Source of the DNA: Marinobacterium_E sp035458585
GTDB lineage: Bacteria; Pseudomonadota; Gammaproteobacteria; Pseudomonadales; Balneatricaceae
Length of the DNA stretch: 64,000 bases
Reading direction: 5' to 3'
Assembly (NCBI GenBank): GCA_035458585.1
Contig: DATHZN010000020.1
Span: 9,382-73,381, forward strand
Below the pieces are notes generated by a model that saw only the letters and a program-made list of their open reading frames with translations, was not told the DNA's origin and ran no database searches. Every line of letters starts with the position of its first letter. Positions within the stretch are counted from its first letter, which is position 1. Below, piece after piece: positions 63,810 through 64,000 of the stretch. Made by a program: the position numbers and the translations under genes.

Positions 63810-64000
63810 ATGGATTTGACAAACAATCTGGTCACACATATATATCAGGGAAGCGGTAACTTAATTGAGCTGGAGTACTCACCCGTTTGGGTGCTCTTCT
63901 CAGTATTACTGGCTATCAGCGGCACGTTCGTAGCAACTGCAATCGCGGGCATTTCTGGTCAGCTACACCACCCAATTACCCGGTGGACTGTCCAGTTTAC
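63810..64000 (+). CDS. Membrane signalling protein, N-terminal part (MHYT-like)
   Basis: Open frame from ATG 63810 (GAGG eight bases upstream) to the right edge, 63 codons. A first membrane helix in YSPVWVLFSVLLAISGTFVATAIAG resembles the start of MHYT sensor domains, which precede kinase or GGDEF/EAL modules. The rest is outside the window. Confidence 0.6.
   Translation, partial: MDLTNNLVTHIYQGSGNLIELEYSPVWVLFSVLLAISGTFVATAIAGISGQLHHPITRWTVQF

Noticed and set aside
63985..63998. TGGAC-T-GTCCA palindrome similar to the TRAP-operon operator.
   Set aside because: Lies inside the coding start of the last gene and lacks the flanking AA/TT match; likely chance.
1..64000. Search for tRNA/rRNA genes, insertion sequences, prophage and CRISPR repeats.
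   Set aside because: None recognised by eye; short or divergent RNA genes could be missed.

Overview
The window reads as chromosome of a marine-type gammaproteobacterium, near the Pseudomonadales/Oceanospirillales. The basis is the gene content and order: a lexA-sulA pair, DUF6586-topA, DUF1653-uspA-uup-slt-glutaredoxin, and the lineage-typical families DUF3080, DUF3301 and DUF4892. These follow arrangements I recall from Pseudomonas. GC looks to be about 50-55% by eye. I saw no rRNA, tRNA, insertion sequence, phage or CRISPR array. Both window ends cut genes: a histidine kinase at the left and a membrane, probably MHYT-type, signalling protein at the right.

Layout. 1-10.2 kb: truncated membrane histidine kinase, TrpB2-like enzyme, GAF-EAL phosphodiesterase, htpG behind a very good sigma-32 promoter, DUF599 membrane protein, DUF2235 hydrolase, DUF3301 protein. 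10.2-20.3 kb: cytochrome c lipoprotein and tpiA, a glutathionyl-hydroquinone reductase, then a tight leftward run dinG-rhlB-small membrane protein-gpsA-sixA-hydrolase-DUF4892. 20.5-25.9 kb: a compact phosphorelay (REC-GGDEF-EAL, hybrid kinase, Hpt protein, single receiver). 26.3-27.6 kb: lexA-sulA with an SOS box and a strong terminator.

27.6-42.8 kb: a zinc-ribbon protein, a second kinase/receiver pair, a DUF1499 lipoprotein, the arsenate-resistance pair ArsJ-GAPDH, a membrane hybrid kinase paralogous to the one at the left edge, then DUF6586-topA, DUF1653 and uspA. 42.7-50.2 kb: uup, slt, a glutaredoxin-like protein, class I PHA synthase and an inositol-dehydrogenase-type oxidoreductase. 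50.6-54.8 kb: a cytoplasmic hybrid kinase followed by a bacteriophytochrome with an HWE kinase and receiver. 55.5-58.3 kb: CMD-family protein, MATE exporter and DUF3080 lipoprotein in overlapping order. 58.3-63.7 kb: a TRAP transporter operon (Tat-exported binding protein, DctQ, DctM) with an amidase and a small membrane protein, with a GntR-like palindrome upstream and a terminator downstream.

The theme is dense signal transduction: six sensor kinases, an Hpt protein, single receivers and two c-di-GMP phosphodiesterase-type proteins sit among housekeeping genes. The most unusual loci are the bacteriophytochrome/kinase pair without a heme oxygenase in view, the self-contained phosphorelay with a decayed GGDEF domain, the ArsJ-GAPDH pair without an arsR, and the TRAP-amidase operon. 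None of these is clearly a wholly new system from sequence alone.
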